NCBI GenBank assembly: GCA_036493595.1
Contig: DASXPN010000024.1
Coordinates: forward strand, 1-50,706
Source: DATAES01 sp036493595
GTDB lineage: Bacteria > Actinomycetota > Acidimicrobiia > Acidimicrobiales > JACDCH01
Length of the DNA: 50,706 nucleotides
Direction: 5' to 3'
The translations under genes were made by a program, and so were the position numbers. Below the pieces are notes generated by a model. That model ran no database searches. It saw only the letters and a program-made list of their open reading frames with translations, and was not told the origin of the DNA. Positions 32,996 to 42,468 of the stretch are shown here, one piece after another; the stretch's first letter is position 1, and each line of letters opens with the position of its first letter.

Positions 32996-33001
32996 TACGC
33001 T
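32996..33001 (+). promoter_or_regulatory. -10 box (TACGCT) for polyprenyl synthase
   Basis: TACGCT ends 9 bases before ATG 33011, giving a leaderless or nearly leaderless message. Confidence 0.45.
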
Positions 33002-33010
33002 CTTGGCCAC

Positions 33011-34081
33011 ATGTCCGTTCCGACCCGTACTGCGCCAGTGCCACCCAGCCTGGCCCTGGTCGCGGGCCGGGTCGAGCAGCGACTGTCGCAGCTGTTCGAC
33101 GCGGAGATCGACCGTTGGGGTGCGCTCGACGACGACTTGGTCGAGCCGCTGCTGGTGCTGCGCCGCTTCGTCCTCGACAGCGGCAAGCGGTTGCGTCCGG
33201 CTTTCTGCCACTGGGGCTACGTCGGCGCGGGAGGCGACGAGGACGATCCTGCGATCGTCGACGCGGGTGCCGCCTTCGAATTGCTGCAGGCGTTCGCGCT
33301 CGTGCACGACGACGTGATGGACGGCTCAGCGACGCGGCGCGGCGCGCGGACCGTGCACCTCGCCTTCGACGACCGTCACGTCGTCGAGCAGTGGCGGGGC
33401 GAACCGAGACGCTTCGGTGAAGGTGTTGCCATCCTCATCGGCGATCTCGCCCACGTGTATGCGGACCAGTTCATGATCGGTACCTCGCCTCAGGTCGCCG
33501 AGATCTGGAACGAGTTGCGGGTCGAGCTCAACGTCGGCCAGTACCTCGATGTCCTCAGCACTGCACGCAGCGATACCGAACTCGCCCGCGCTCGCCGCAT
33601 CGCCCGATACAAATCGGGCAAGTACACGATCGAGCGGCCGTTGCACGTCGGTGCCGCCCTGGCCGGCCGGTTCCCGCAGTTGCAACCCGCGCTCTCCGCC
33701 TACGGCGATCCACTGGGCGAGGCGTTCCAGCTTCGCGACGACATGCTCGGCGCGTTCGGGGAACCGGCAGTGACCGGCAAGCCGGTCGGTGACGACCTGC
33801 GCGAAGGCAAGCCGACGCCGCTGATGGCGGTCGCCACTGCTCGCGCCGACGGGCATCAGCTCGCGGTCCTCTCGCTCGTCGGCTCGCCGGATCTGTCGGC
33901 GCCCGACATCGTGGCGATCCAGTCCGTCCTCGTCGACACGGGCGCCGTCGACGAGATGGAAGCGAGCATCGACCGTCTCGCGTCGGACGCGATCGCGTCG
34001 ATCGAACGGGCAGCAGTCGCGCCCGATGCGATCACCGCGCTGGTGGAGCTCGCGCAGTACGTGGCCTGGCGCAACAAGTAA
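33011..34081 (+). CDS. Polyprenyl (geranylgeranyl-type) diphosphate synthase
   Basis: A 356-residue trans-isoprenyl synthase that extends allylic diphosphates with isopentenyl diphosphate. The first Asp-rich motif is D100-D101-x-x-D104 in LVHDDVMDGSATRRG. The second is LRDDMLGAFG (D243-D244), in the DDxxG form typical of actinobacterial enzymes, followed by GKPVGDDLREGKPTPL. Lys and Arg at SGKRLRP bind the isopentenyl pyrophosphate. Product length (C15-C20 or longer) cannot be set from sequence. The gene could feed quinone, carotenoid or cell-wall lipid synthesis. Confidence 0.92.
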   Translation: MSVPTRTAPVPPSLALVAGRVEQRLSQLFDAEIDRWGALDDDLVEPLLVLRRFVLDSGKRLRPAFCHWGYVGAGGDEDDPAIVDAGAAFELLQAFALVHDDVMDGSATRRGARTVHLAFDDRHVVEQWRGEPRRFGEGVAILIGDLAHVYADQFMIGTSPQVAEIWNELRVELNVGQYLDVLSTARSDTELARARRIARYKSGKYTIERPLHVGAALAGRFPQLQPALSAYGDPLGEAFQLRDDMLGAFGEPAVTGKPVGDDLREGKPTPLMAVATARADGHQLAVLSLVGSPDLSAPDIVAIQSVLVDTGAVDEMEASIDRLASDAIASIERAAVAPDAITALVELAQYVAWRNK

Positions 34082-34174
34082 TCCGGCGCGCTGCCGCGCG
34101 ACACGCCGCGTATCGCGAGTGGTGCGTTCCTGACGGACCGTGCGGGACTGGCCCCGGTTCGCGCGGGGCACATC

Positions 34175-34180
34175 TATAGT
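34175..34180 (+). promoter_or_regulatory. -10 box (TATAGT) for PAS-GGDEF-EAL gene
   Basis: TATAGT ends 10 bases before GTG 34191, allowing a very short leader, and argues against the GTG at 34140. Confidence 0.5.
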
Positions 34181-34190
34181 CTCTGACCGA

Positions 34191-37100
34191 GTGCAGCCCG
34201 TGATCGAACCAGCTCAGAGCGAGGCCGAGATCCGGGCGCTTGAAACCGACAAACTGCGTTTTCAGACACTTCTGGAACGGTCGGCCGAAATCGTCATCGT
34301 CACGGACGGGCGCAACCAGATCACCTACATCACGCCGTCGGTCGAGCAGGTGCTCGGCTATCCCCCGGATCGCTTCGTCGACGGCCTGTGGGCGATCGTG
34401 CATCCCGACGACCTCGCGACCGCCCACGAGATGTCGAACCGCTGCCGCTCGAACCCGGGCGAGTTCGTCCGGGGAACCGGTCGGCATCTTCATGCCGACG
34501 GCACGTGGCGCACCATGGACGTGACAGCCGTGAACCTTCTGCACGACCCCGCGGTGCGAGGCGTCATCACCAACCTGCGTGACGTGACCGAGACGAGCCA
34601 GGCCGTCGAGGCGCTACGAGCGAGCGAGGACCGGTTCCGAGCGCTCGTCGCCAACCTCAGCGATGCGATCAGTGTCGTGTCCCGCGAGGGCAGGTTCACC
34701 TTCGTCGGTGAGTCCGTGGCCCGTGTGCTCGGGTACGCGCCGGACGACCTCGTCGGCGCCGACGTCTTCTCGCTCGTGCATCCCGACGACGCCGACAAGG
34801 CCGCAGAGGTCGGCCGCGAGCTCCTCGACCATCCGGGCACGTCGCTCGTCTACGAGATGAGGGGAAAGCACGCCGACGGAACGTGGCGGTGGATCGAGGC
34901 GACCGGCACGAACCATCTCGACACTCCGAGCGTGCGCGGCATCGTCTTCAACTTCCGCGATGCGACCGAGCGGCGGGCGTCGCAGGAGAAGCTCCGCGCC
35001 AGCGAAGAGCGATTTCGGACGCTCGTGCAGCACGCCTCCGACGTCGTGCAGATCATGGACCCCGACGGGCGCATCACCTGGGTCAGCCCCGCGGTCGAGC
35101 AGATGCTCGGCTACGAGCCCCACGAGATCGTTGGCCTGCTCGGATCCGACCTCTGCCATCCCGAGGACTACGACGCCGTCTACGCCGAGTTCGCGGAACT
35201 GGTTCGCGCGAGTGGCAGTTCGTCGATGCGCATCGAGTCGCGCACGCGCCACAAGGACGGCTCATGGGTGTGGGTCGAGAGCATCGTCACGAACCACCTC
35301 GCTGATGCAGGTATCAGCGGTGTCGTGGCCAACATCCGCGACATCAACGACCGGAAGGAAGCCGAGCACGCGCTGCGCGTCAGCGAGGCGCGATGGCGCT
35401 CGGTGGCAGACGCATCGCCAATCGGCATCTACGAGCTCGACGCAACGCCGACGCTGACGTTCGTCAACGAACGCTGGCAGGAGATCACCGGTATCACCGA
35501 TGCCGCCGCCATCGGCAGCTTCTGGCAGCCGTTCCTGCATCCGGACGATCGCTCGACGATGGCAGAGCAGTGGGCGTCGTCCGGCGCGCAGGGCAAGCCG
35601 TTCCGCGGCATGTTGCGGGTCGTGCGGCCCGAAGGGCAGGTGCGGTGGGTGATGTCGGCCACCGAGCCGCTGTTCGACGAGGGCGGCACCCTCACCGGCC
35701 ACGTGGGAACGATCGACGACATCACCGAGCGACTCGTCGCGCAACGCGACACCGAGCGCCTGTCGGACATCGTCGAGGCGACGAGCGATCTGGTCGTGAT
35801 CAGCGATCGGAAGAACACGATCCTCTACATGAACGGCGCGGCGCGGCGCTTCTTCCATCGCGGCCCGACCGAGCCGGTGGACGACTTCGACTTCACGCCC
35901 TTCACGCCACCGTGGGCGCAGGACGTGTACATCCACGACACCCGGCCGCACCTGCGTGAGCACGGCATCTGGAGCGGCGAGTTCGCGTACTACCGCGACG
36001 GCGCGGAGATCCCGGTGTCCGCCCTCTTCCTCGCCCATCGCGACAGTGAAGGAGGCATCGAGTTCGTCTCGTCGGTGACGCGCGACATCAGCGAACGCAA
36101 GGCGTTCGAAGAACGGCTCGAGTACCAGGCCACCCACGATCCGCTCACGGGGTTGCCGAACCGCACGCTGTTCCTCGATCGTCTCGAGCTCGCGCTCGCG
36201 CGGAGCCGGCGCAGCAACCGCATGGTGGCAGTGCTGTTCTGCGACCTCGACCACTTCAAGGTGGTCAACGACAGCCTCGGTCACAGTGCCGGAGATCGAC
36301 TGCTCGTGGCGATGGCGCAACGGCTGCGCGACGCGCTGCGTCCGGGTGACACCGTGGCCCGGTTCGGAGGCGACGAGTTCGTCATCCTGTGCGACGAGCT
36401 CACGACCCAGCAGGACGCGGTCTACATCGCCGAGCGCATCCATCGTGCTGTGGTCGAGCCGCTCACCGTCGGCTCCACCGAGGTGTTCGCCGCCATGAGC
36501 ATCGGCATCGCCTTCGCACGCGCCGACACAGGGCCCGAGACGATGATCCGAGACGCCGACGCGGCGATGTACCTCGCAAAGGAGCGAGGCCGCGCTCGCT
36601 ACGAGGTCTATGACGAGACGATGCGCGCCACACTCGTCGAGCGACTCGACGTCGAGTCTGCGTTGCGGCGGGCGCTCACTCGCCACGAGCTGCGCGTGTT
36701 CTACCAACCGACGATCGACCTGGCTACGGGCGCGATCGTGGGCGTCGAAGCGTTACTGCGATGGGATCACCCCGAGCGCGGTTTGTTGACCCCTGCCGAC
36801 TTCATCGACGTCGCCGAGGAGACGGGGCTCATCGTGCCGATCGGTGCGTGGGTGATCGAGCAGGCGTGCCGCCAGGCGCAGCGTTGGCAGGTGTCGCGTC
36901 CCGCGGCCGAGCACCTCCTCGTGAGCGTCAATTTGTCGGGCCGCCAGCTCGACACGCCGACGTTGATCGACACCGTGCGCGAGGTCATCGAGCGCACGGG
37001 CGTCGATCCGAGCCTGCTCGGCCTCGAGATCACCGAGAGTGTCGTCATGCGCGATCCGGTGGCATCGACGGTCGCGCTACAGGCGCTGAAGGATCTCGGC

Positions 37101-37430
37101 GTGCGGCTCGCCGTCGACGACTTCGGCACCGGCTACTCCTCGCTCGCCTACCTTCGCCGCTTCCCCGTCGATCTGCTCAAGGTCGACCGTGCGTTCGTCG
37201 ACGGCCTCGGCCCCGACACCGGCAACGCGGAGGACCGCGCCATCGTCGCCGCGGTCGTCAGCCTGGCGCACACCCTCGGCATGCAAGCGATCGCGGAAGG
37301 CGTCGAGACCGCCGAACAACTGGCCGAGTTGCGAGCCCTCGACTGCGACATGGCCCAGGGCTTTCTCATGGCCAAGCCGTTGACCGCACCTGCGCTCGAC
37401 GATCTGCTGGCTCGCCGACCCCGCTGGTGA
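34191..37430 (+). CDS. Five-PAS GGDEF-EAL cyclic di-GMP protein
   Basis: A soluble protein of 1079 residues. Five successive PAS domains begin near residues 18, 144, 270, 397 and 519, then a GGDEF domain (about 640-810) and an EAL domain (about 820-1075). The synthase motif is intact (ARFGGDEF) with an inhibitory RPGD site five residues before it. The phosphodiesterase domain keeps EALLRW, DDFGTGYSSL and KVDRAFVDG, so both activities are plausible. There are no membrane helices. The start is GTG 34191 (GTG 34200 is also possible), chosen from the TATAGT box just upstream. The next gene, convergent with 3 bases between stops, is mscL. Confidence 0.93.
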   Translation: MQPVIEPAQSEAEIRALETDKLRFQTLLERSAEIVIVTDGRNQITYITPSVEQVLGYPPDRFVDGLWAIVHPDDLATAHEMSNRCRSNPGEFVRGTGRHLHADGTWRTMDVTAVNLLHDPAVRGVITNLRDVTETSQAVEALRASEDRFRALVANLSDAISVVSREGRFTFVGESVARVLGYAPDDLVGADVFSLVHPDDADKAAEVGRELLDHPGTSLVYEMRGKHADGTWRWIEATGTNHLDTPSVRGIVFNFRDATERRASQEKLRASEERFRTLVQHASDVVQIMDPDGRITWVSPAVEQMLGYEPHEIVGLLGSDLCHPEDYDAVYAEFAELVRASGSSSMRIESRTRHKDGSWVWVESIVTNHLADAGISGVVANIRDINDRKEAEHALRVSEARWRSVADASPIGIYELDATPTLTFVNERWQEITGITDAAAIGSFWQPFLHPDDRSTMAEQWASSGAQGKPFRGMLRVVRPEGQVRWVMSATEPLFDEGGTLTGHVGTIDDITERLVAQRDTERLSDIVEATSDLVVISDRKNTILYMNGAARRFFHRGPTEPVDDFDFTPFTPPWAQDVYIHDTRPHLREHGIWSGEFAYYRDGAEIPVSALFLAHRDSEGGIEFVSSVTRDISERKAFEERLEYQATHDPLTGLPNRTLFLDRLELALARSRRSNRMVAVLFCDLDHFKVVNDSLGHSAGDRLLVAMAQRLRDALRPGDTVARFGGDEFVILCDELTTQQDAVYIAERIHRAVVEPLTVGSTEVFAAMSIGIAFARADTGPETMIRDADAAMYLAKERGRARYEVYDETMRATLVERLDVESALRRALTRHELRVFYQPTIDLATGAIVGVEALLRWDHPERGLLTPADFIDVAEETGLIVPIGAWVIEQACRQAQRWQVSRPAAEHLLVSVNLSGRQLDTPTLIDTVREVIERTGVDPSLLGLEITESVVMRDPVASTVALQALKDLGVRLAVDDFGTGYSSLAYLRRFPVDLLKVDRAFVDGLGPDTGNAEDRAIVAAVVSLAHTLGMQAIAEGVETAEQLAELRALDCDMAQGFLMAKPLTAPALDDLLARRPRW

Positions 37431-37433
37431 GCG

Positions 37434-37820
37434 TCAGTTCTGGCGCGTCGAGAGGAGGTCGCGGATCTCGACGAGGATGTTCGCCTCGTCCGACCTTTCG
37501 ACCGGATCGGCCTCCTGACCGCGCTTGCGCCGCTCCGCGAGCACGTTCAGCGGCTTCACCACGAAGAAGAACACCGCCACGGCGATCAACACGAACGAGA
37601 TCACGTCGGTGATGAACTGCCCGTAGCGGAGCACGGCGTCGCCGTGCAGTCGCCATGTGAGATTGCTGAAGTCACGACCGCCGACGAGGCCGATGATCGG
37701 GGTGAAGATGTTGGCTACCAACGAGTTGACGACATCCTTGAATGCCGCGCCGATGATCACGCCGACCGCGAGATCCACGACATTGCCGCGCATGATGAAT
37801 GCCTTGAATTCCTTGACCAT
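37434..37820 (-). CDS. mscL: Large-conductance mechanosensitive channel
   Basis: A 128-residue channel that opens under osmotic down-shock. The N-terminus, VKEFKAFIMRGNVVDLAVGVIIGAAF, is the conserved first helix; a second helix occupies about 67-90 and a charged cytoplasmic helix ends the protein. Length is typical. It sits 11 bases downstream of a GGDEF-EAL gene on the same strand. A near-match TAGACC lies 8 bases before the ATG. Confidence 0.95.
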   Translation of the reverse strand: MVKEFKAFIMRGNVVDLAVGVIIGAAFKDVVNSLVANIFTPIIGLVGGRDFSNLTWRLHGDAVLRYGQFITDVISFVLIAVAVFFFVVKPLNVLAERRKRGQEADPVERSDEANILVEIRDLLSTRQN

Positions 37821-37831
37821 GTGCGGGCGGT

Positions 37832-39721
37832 CTAGACGACGGTCGACGATGTGAACAGGGTGTGTTCGATGACCGCCGCCGGTTGCGGCTCACTGAACAG
37901 GAAGCCCTGCGCGAGCTCACATCCCATCGACCGGAGTTCGACGAGTTGGTCCTCGCGTTCCACACCCTCTGCGATCGTCGTGAGACCGAGCGTGCTTGCG
38001 AGCTCGATGACCGCATGGGCAATAGCCGTGTCCGCCTCGTTGCGGCCCAGCCCGTCGACGAGTCCGCGGTCGAGCTTCACGTAGTCGAGCGGCAGGGCCC
38101 GCAACGACGTCAGCGACGACGCCCCCGTACCGAAGTCGTCGATGCCGACAGTGACGCCCATCGTCCGCAGCGCCTCGAGCGACTCGAGAGCGCGGCTCGG
38201 CGCGCGTCGCATCGCCATCTCGTCGAACTCGAGGCTGAGCATCGACGGCGCCAGCCCGCAATCCCCGAGCACCCGGCACACCTGGTTGATGAGCGTCGGA
38301 TGTCCGAGCTGGCGCGGCGACAGGTTGATGGCGACCCGGCCCGGCGCGCCGTGGCCGAACTGCATCCGCCACGTCGCCATCTGGTTGCAGGCGGCGTCGA
38401 GCACGCCGGCGCCGATCGTCACGATCAGGCCCGTCTCCTCCGCGATGGTGAGGAACTCGCTCGGCGCCACCAACTCACCGGTCGACCGCTGCAAGCGCAA
38501 CAACGCCTCCACGGATTCCATCCGGTTCGACGTGAGGTCGATGACCGGTTGGTAGTGCACCACGAGATCGCCCTGCTCGAGGGATTGGCGTAGGAGCAGC
38601 TCGACGCTCAAGCGGCGCACCGATTCCGCTCGCAACGTTGCATCGAACATCTCGCAGCGGTCCTTACCGAGCGCCTTGGCGCGGTAGAGCGCAGCATCCG
38701 CGTCGTGCAACAACAGCTCGGGCGTGGCTTCGCCGCGGTCGAGCGCGATACCGACGCTGACCGTCACGGCGATGGAGTGGTGGCTCCCGAGCACGACCAG
38801 ATCTGCGATCGATACCCGTATGCGCTCCGCGAACGCGACCGCGGCGGCCTTGTCCTCGATGTCCTCCGCCAGGATGACGAACTCGTCGCCACCCATGCGG
38901 GCCACCGTGTCGCCGGGACGCACGGCTTGGCGCAGCCGCTCGGACACGGTGACGAGCAGTTCGTCACCGGCCGCATGCCCGTGCCCGTCGTTGACGAGCT
39001 TGAAGTCGTCGAGGTCGAGGTACAGCACCGCGAGTCCGGCGCCACGTCGGCGTGCCCGTCCGAGCCCTTGGTCCATGCGGTCGAGCAACAACTGCCGGTT
39101 GGCAAGACCGGTAAGGGCATCGTGCAGTGCGCGGTACGCGACCTGTTCGGCCGCGATCACGCGTTCGCTCACGTCGCGGCTGTTGGTCACGACCGCTTGC
39201 ACGTCGGGGTCGTCGAGCATGTTCGTGGCCAGCGTCTCGAAGTGCCGCCACGTGCCGTCTGCGTGACGGATGCGGAACTCGACGGCCTCGACCGGGCCCG
39301 GCCGCGTGAGCGCATTGTTGAATGCACGCTCGACGTTGTCGCGATCGTCACGGTGGACGAGATCGACGAAACGCAGACCGATCGGCGCGGTGTCCGCGAA
39401 CCCGAGCACGCGCGTCGACGACGGGCTCACCCACGTGATGCGGCCCTCGGCGTCGAGAAGGCAGATGACGTCGGTCGCATGCTCGACGAGTGCTTCGAAC
39501 CAACGTTGCTTGCGCTGAAGCGACAGCTCGGCTTCTCGCGTCGCGGTGACGTCTTCGGTGATGCTGATGACGTGCGAGAGCGTGCCGTCGACCAAGCGCG
39601 CTTGTGCCACTCGCGGCTCTGCCTGGTGCGGCGCGTCATCACTCCTGCGATGACGGTGCAGCACGAGGTAGACGAGCGCGCTTGCAGCAAGGGCTGCCGC
39701 CACGACTGCCAACCCCACCAT
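37832..39721 (-). CDS. Membrane-anchored PAS-GGDEF-EAL protein
   Basis: A 629-residue cyclic di-GMP protein. One N-terminal transmembrane helix (about 3-22) is followed by a short linker, a PAS domain (about 70-190, with VICLLDAEGRITWVSPSS), GGDEF (about 200-365) and EAL (about 370-625). The synthase motif is ARMGGDEF with an RPGD feedback site; the EAL domain has EALLRL, DDFGTGASSL and KLDRGLVDG, though EALLRL and ASSL differ slightly from the consensus. It is upstream of mscL with 11 bases between, suggesting one transcript. GAGAGGGA precedes ATG 39721. Confidence 0.92.
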   Translation of the reverse strand: MVGLAVVAAALAASALVYLVLHRHRRSDDAPHQAEPRVAQARLVDGTLSHVISITEDVTATREAELSLQRKQRWFEALVEHATDVICLLDAEGRITWVSPSSTRVLGFADTAPIGLRFVDLVHRDDRDNVERAFNNALTRPGPVEAVEFRIRHADGTWRHFETLATNMLDDPDVQAVVTNSRDVSERVIAAEQVAYRALHDALTGLANRQLLLDRMDQGLGRARRRGAGLAVLYLDLDDFKLVNDGHGHAAGDELLVTVSERLRQAVRPGDTVARMGGDEFVILAEDIEDKAAAVAFAERIRVSIADLVVLGSHHSIAVTVSVGIALDRGEATPELLLHDADAALYRAKALGKDRCEMFDATLRAESVRRLSVELLLRQSLEQGDLVVHYQPVIDLTSNRMESVEALLRLQRSTGELVAPSEFLTIAEETGLIVTIGAGVLDAACNQMATWRMQFGHGAPGRVAINLSPRQLGHPTLINQVCRVLGDCGLAPSMLSLEFDEMAMRRAPSRALESLEALRTMGVTVGIDDFGTGASSLTSLRALPLDYVKLDRGLVDGLGRNEADTAIAHAVIELASTLGLTTIAEGVEREDQLVELRSMGCELAQGFLFSEPQPAAVIEHTLFTSSTVV

Positions 39722-39784
39722 CGGTCCCTCTCATCGGCACACGGAGGGTGGCCACTGAAGCGATCCTTCGCGGAATCCGCCGCT

Positions 39785-41452
39785 TCAGTCGAGCGCGGCG
39801 TACAGCGCCAGCGCGTCGGGGAGGGAGAGCGAGACCACGCCTGGTTCCTGAACGACCGCTTCGAGCCATTCGGGACGGTTCACCGCCGCGACCGCGATCG
39901 GGTGCTCGAGCGGTGACGCCTGCGTCGCCATCCGAGCGAAGCTCGTCGCGTAATCGGGCGGCCGCAGATCGCGCGACAACTCGGCGAGCGCGAAAGGGTC
40001 AGGGGGTGCAAGCGCGTCCGGGTCGATGACGCTCAACATGGGTGAACCGGGCCCGTTGCCGCCCCCGAGCACGCCGGCCCCATCGAACAAGATGGCGCCC
40101 TGCACGAGGTCCGGACGTGCGCCGGCAACGAGCAACGCGACATAGGCACCGAGCCCGCGCCCGAGCACGGTCGAAGGCCCGAGCACGCGCAGCGCGCCAT
40201 CCGCATCGGCCATGAGGACCTCGGCCGTATAACCACCGCCGCGCGGGATGGTCGACGCCCCATGACCGGTGAAGTCGAGCGCGGCAATCGGACCGTGCCA
40301 CGAATCGAGGTACGCGGGCGTGTCGTCGGGCGCGCGTTCTCCGAGACCATGCAGCAGGAGCAATGCTCGACCGGGACCGCCGCGCAACTCGTGCAGGGCG
40401 AGCTCCGCCCGGCCACGCGACAACGTGCGGACGCGGGTCTTCGACTCGCCGCGAGGCGCGCCGAGGGCCGCGGTGTCCGGCGCCCCGGTGCCCGGACCAA
40501 CGGGTCCCCACGCGGCACCGTCGGCCGGGGGGTCACCGAGGAAGTCGAGGACGAGATCCGCGACCTTGCGCGGCTGCTCGACATGAACGAAGTGGCCGGC
40601 CTCCGGCAGTGGTACGAACCTTGCGCCGGGCGGCAGGAAGGGTTCGACGTCGGCGGGCTGCGTGCCCCACCCCATTGGCTCGTTCTGCAGCCCGAGCACA
40701 CCGAGCACCGGCATGCCGAGACCGGGCATGCGCAGCATCGACCACTCCGGGCGCCACGGGCCGGACCCGCCGAAGCGAAGGACGGGATCGAGCTTCCAGC
40801 GCCAGAGGTCACTGTCACCGTCGACCGGTTGCGCGCCGATCGGCACGAGGTAGCGCAGCCAGTCGAGGGTGAGCCGCGGATTCATGCGCCGGCGCCGCTC
40901 CGCCAGCTCCTCGATCGTGCCCGGCTTGCGCGCCTTCGAACTCGACTCCGCGCGATGGTCGAGCCAAGCGCGTAGCTCCCCTGCGAGCAGGCGACGGCGT
41001 TCGTGGTCCGGCACGTCGGGCCAGTTGCGGCGCGAGGGCAGCCCGTCGAGGTTGACCAGATGCGTGCAGCGGTTCGGCATCGCGTCCGCCAGTTGCATGA
41101 GGACGCTGCCGCCCTTGGAGTGCCCGATGAAGGGCACCGGCCGGCGGGTCGTGCTGTCGAGGACGGCGAGCCCGTCGCGCACGTCGGCCTCCCAGCTGTA
41201 CATCACGGCGTGCTCGGAGTCACCGTGGCCTCGCTGATCCCAACCCACGACCCGCCAGCCACCGTCGGCCAGCAGCGACGCGAAGCCGTCGAACGTCCCC
41301 GCGAAGTCGAATCCGCCGTGCGCGAGCAACACCGGCGGCGCGTCAGGCGCGCCCCACTCGGACACTGCGAGGCGCAAGCCGTGGTCGGTCACCCAACGCT
41401 GACGGTCGGGACGGCGCGCACCGGGGTAAGTAATTCGGGTATCGGAGCCCAC
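39785..41452 (-). CDS. Fused tandem alpha/beta-hydrolase with degenerate second half
   Basis: A 555-residue protein made of two alpha/beta-hydrolase folds in tandem. The first (about 20-305) keeps the oxyanion HGG, the nucleophile Ser in FIGHSKGGS and the catalytic His in EAGHFVHVEQP. A linker rich in Gly, Pro and Ala (about 305-340) leads to a second fold (about 345-555) with LLLLHGLGE, ALDFTGHG and, at the nucleophile elbow, LGRGLGAYVALL: the serine is replaced by Gly, and no catalytic His is evident. So the second half is probably non-catalytic. The start is GTG 41452. The substrate is unknown. Confidence 0.85.
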   Translation of the reverse strand: MGSDTRITYPGARRPDRQRWVTDHGLRLAVSEWGAPDAPPVLLAHGGFDFAGTFDGFASLLADGGWRVVGWDQRGHGDSEHAVMYSWEADVRDGLAVLDSTTRRPVPFIGHSKGGSVLMQLADAMPNRCTHLVNLDGLPSRRNWPDVPDHERRRLLAGELRAWLDHRAESSSKARKPGTIEELAERRRRMNPRLTLDWLRYLVPIGAQPVDGDSDLWRWKLDPVLRFGGSGPWRPEWSMLRMPGLGMPVLGVLGLQNEPMGWGTQPADVEPFLPPGARFVPLPEAGHFVHVEQPRKVADLVLDFLGDPPADGAAWGPVGPGTGAPDTAALGAPRGESKTRVRTLSRGRAELALHELRGGPGRALLLLHGLGERAPDDTPAYLDSWHGPIAALDFTGHGASTIPRGGGYTAEVLMADADGALRVLGPSTVLGRGLGAYVALLVAGARPDLVQGAILFDGAGVLGGGNGPGSPMLSVIDPDALAPPDPFALAELSRDLRPPDYATSFARMATQASPLEHPIAVAAVNRPEWLEAVVQEPGVVSLSLPDALALYAALD

Positions 41453-41539
41453 GACCCACTTTCATGCAGAGACCAGGCGAGATGCCAGCGAGACACGGCA
41501 TCGCCCACTCAGCCCGACGCGGGAGACAACATCACGTCA

Positions 41540-41929
41540 GTGGCAGCCGTTGCGCACGCACTTCGAGTGCTCCTCGTGGAACACGACCCGAAGATGGCGT
41601 TGCTCGTCGGTGACATCCTCGCGGGCGACGGGTACGACGTCGTCGGCGTCACCGTGGCGGACGATGCGCTCGTGCAACTCGACGACGTCGATCCCGATGT
41701 CATCGTGCTCGACGAGGTGATGCCCGAGAGCGAGGGGCTCGACGTCGCCGACGAGATCCGAGAGCGGCGGGCCGAGCAGCCCATCGTGATCTTCAGCTCG
41801 CTGTTCGATCGCCGGCTGCGCCACGAGTCCCATCAGCGCGGCTACGTCTACTGCGAGAAGGCGGACGGCATCGACCGGCTCGAAGCCTGCATCCGCGAAG
41901 CCTGCCGTCGCCCCCGGGAGCGCTCGTAG
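41540..41929 (+). CDS. Orphan single-domain response regulator
   Basis: A 129-residue receiver domain with no output domain. The phospho-acceptor is D58 in DVIVLDEVMPE, the acidic pocket is VEHD, and the conserved Lys is in YCEKAD. The switch serine is in IFSSLF. GTG 41540 begins where the fold begins; the frame continues upstream but is antisense to the hydrolase. It ends 9 bases before the dehydratase gene, so the two probably share a transcript. No histidine kinase is nearby. Confidence 0.83.
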   Translation: MAAVAHALRVLLVEHDPKMALLVGDILAGDGYDVVGVTVADDALVQLDDVDPDVIVLDEVMPESEGLDVADEIRERRAEQPIVIFSSLFDRRLRHESHQRGYVYCEKADGIDRLEACIREACRRPRERS

Positions 41930-41938
41930 GGTGGCGTG

Positions 41939-42355
41939 ATGCGCCCCGAGGACGTGTTACCGCACCGGCCACCGTTCCTGTTCGTCGACGAGCTCGATGA
42001 GGTCGTGCCGGGTACGTCGGCGCGAGGGCGCTGGCATCTCACGGGTGACGAGGCGTTCTTCGCTGGTCACTTCCCCGGGCGGCCGACGTTGCCGGGGGTG
42101 CTCATGGTCGAAGCGCTCGCGCAGCTCGGCGGCGTCGTGGTGCTGGCCGACGAGCGCTACGCGGGAAAGCTGCCGCTGTTCGGCGGTATCGACAAGGCGC
42201 GGTTCCGAGCCCAGGTCGGGCCGGGCGACACGCTCGAGCTCGAGACGCGCATGGACAAGTTGAGCGCGATGGCGGGACGCGGGTCGGGGACGGCTTCGGT
42301 CAACGGCAAGGTGGCGTGCGAGGCGTCGATGCTCTTCGTCGTCGTGTCGGCGTGA
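41939..42355 (+). CDS. FabZ-like 3-hydroxyacyl-[ACP] dehydratase
   Basis: A 138-residue hot-dog-fold dehydratase. The catalytic His and Glu are in FFAGHFPGRPTLPGVLMVEALAQ, an almost canonical FabZ active site. The N-terminus, LPHRPPFLFVDELDE, is also typical. A role in type II fatty acid synthesis is likely, although FabA/FabZ-like proteins also act in lipid-modifying clusters. ATG 41939 is used; GTG 41936 is adjacent. Confidence 0.88.
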   Translation: MRPEDVLPHRPPFLFVDELDEVVPGTSARGRWHLTGDEAFFAGHFPGRPTLPGVLMVEALAQLGGVVVLADERYAGKLPLFGGIDKARFRAQVGPGDTLELETRMDKLSAMAGRGSGTASVNGKVACEASMLFVVVSA

Positions 42356-42401
42356 GCAACGACGCCGTCATCCGTACCTGGCTAAAACGCGCAAGGTCGC
42401 C

Positions 42402-42422
42402 CGGACGAGCCCGTGACGTCCG
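42402..42422. terminator. Weak hairpin between dehydratase and bldC
   Basis: CGGACG and CGTCCG form a 6-bp stem with a 9-base loop between convergent genes; no T tract. Supported only by position. Confidence 0.25.
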
Positions 42423-42468
42423 GACGACGCTGCAAGGAACTGGCTGCGAGAAAGCTGACAGTGCTGGG

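Noticed and set aside
35262..36707. 481-codon minus-strand open frame
   Set aside because: It lies inside the GGDEF-EAL gene on the opposite strand and has no recognisable protein features.
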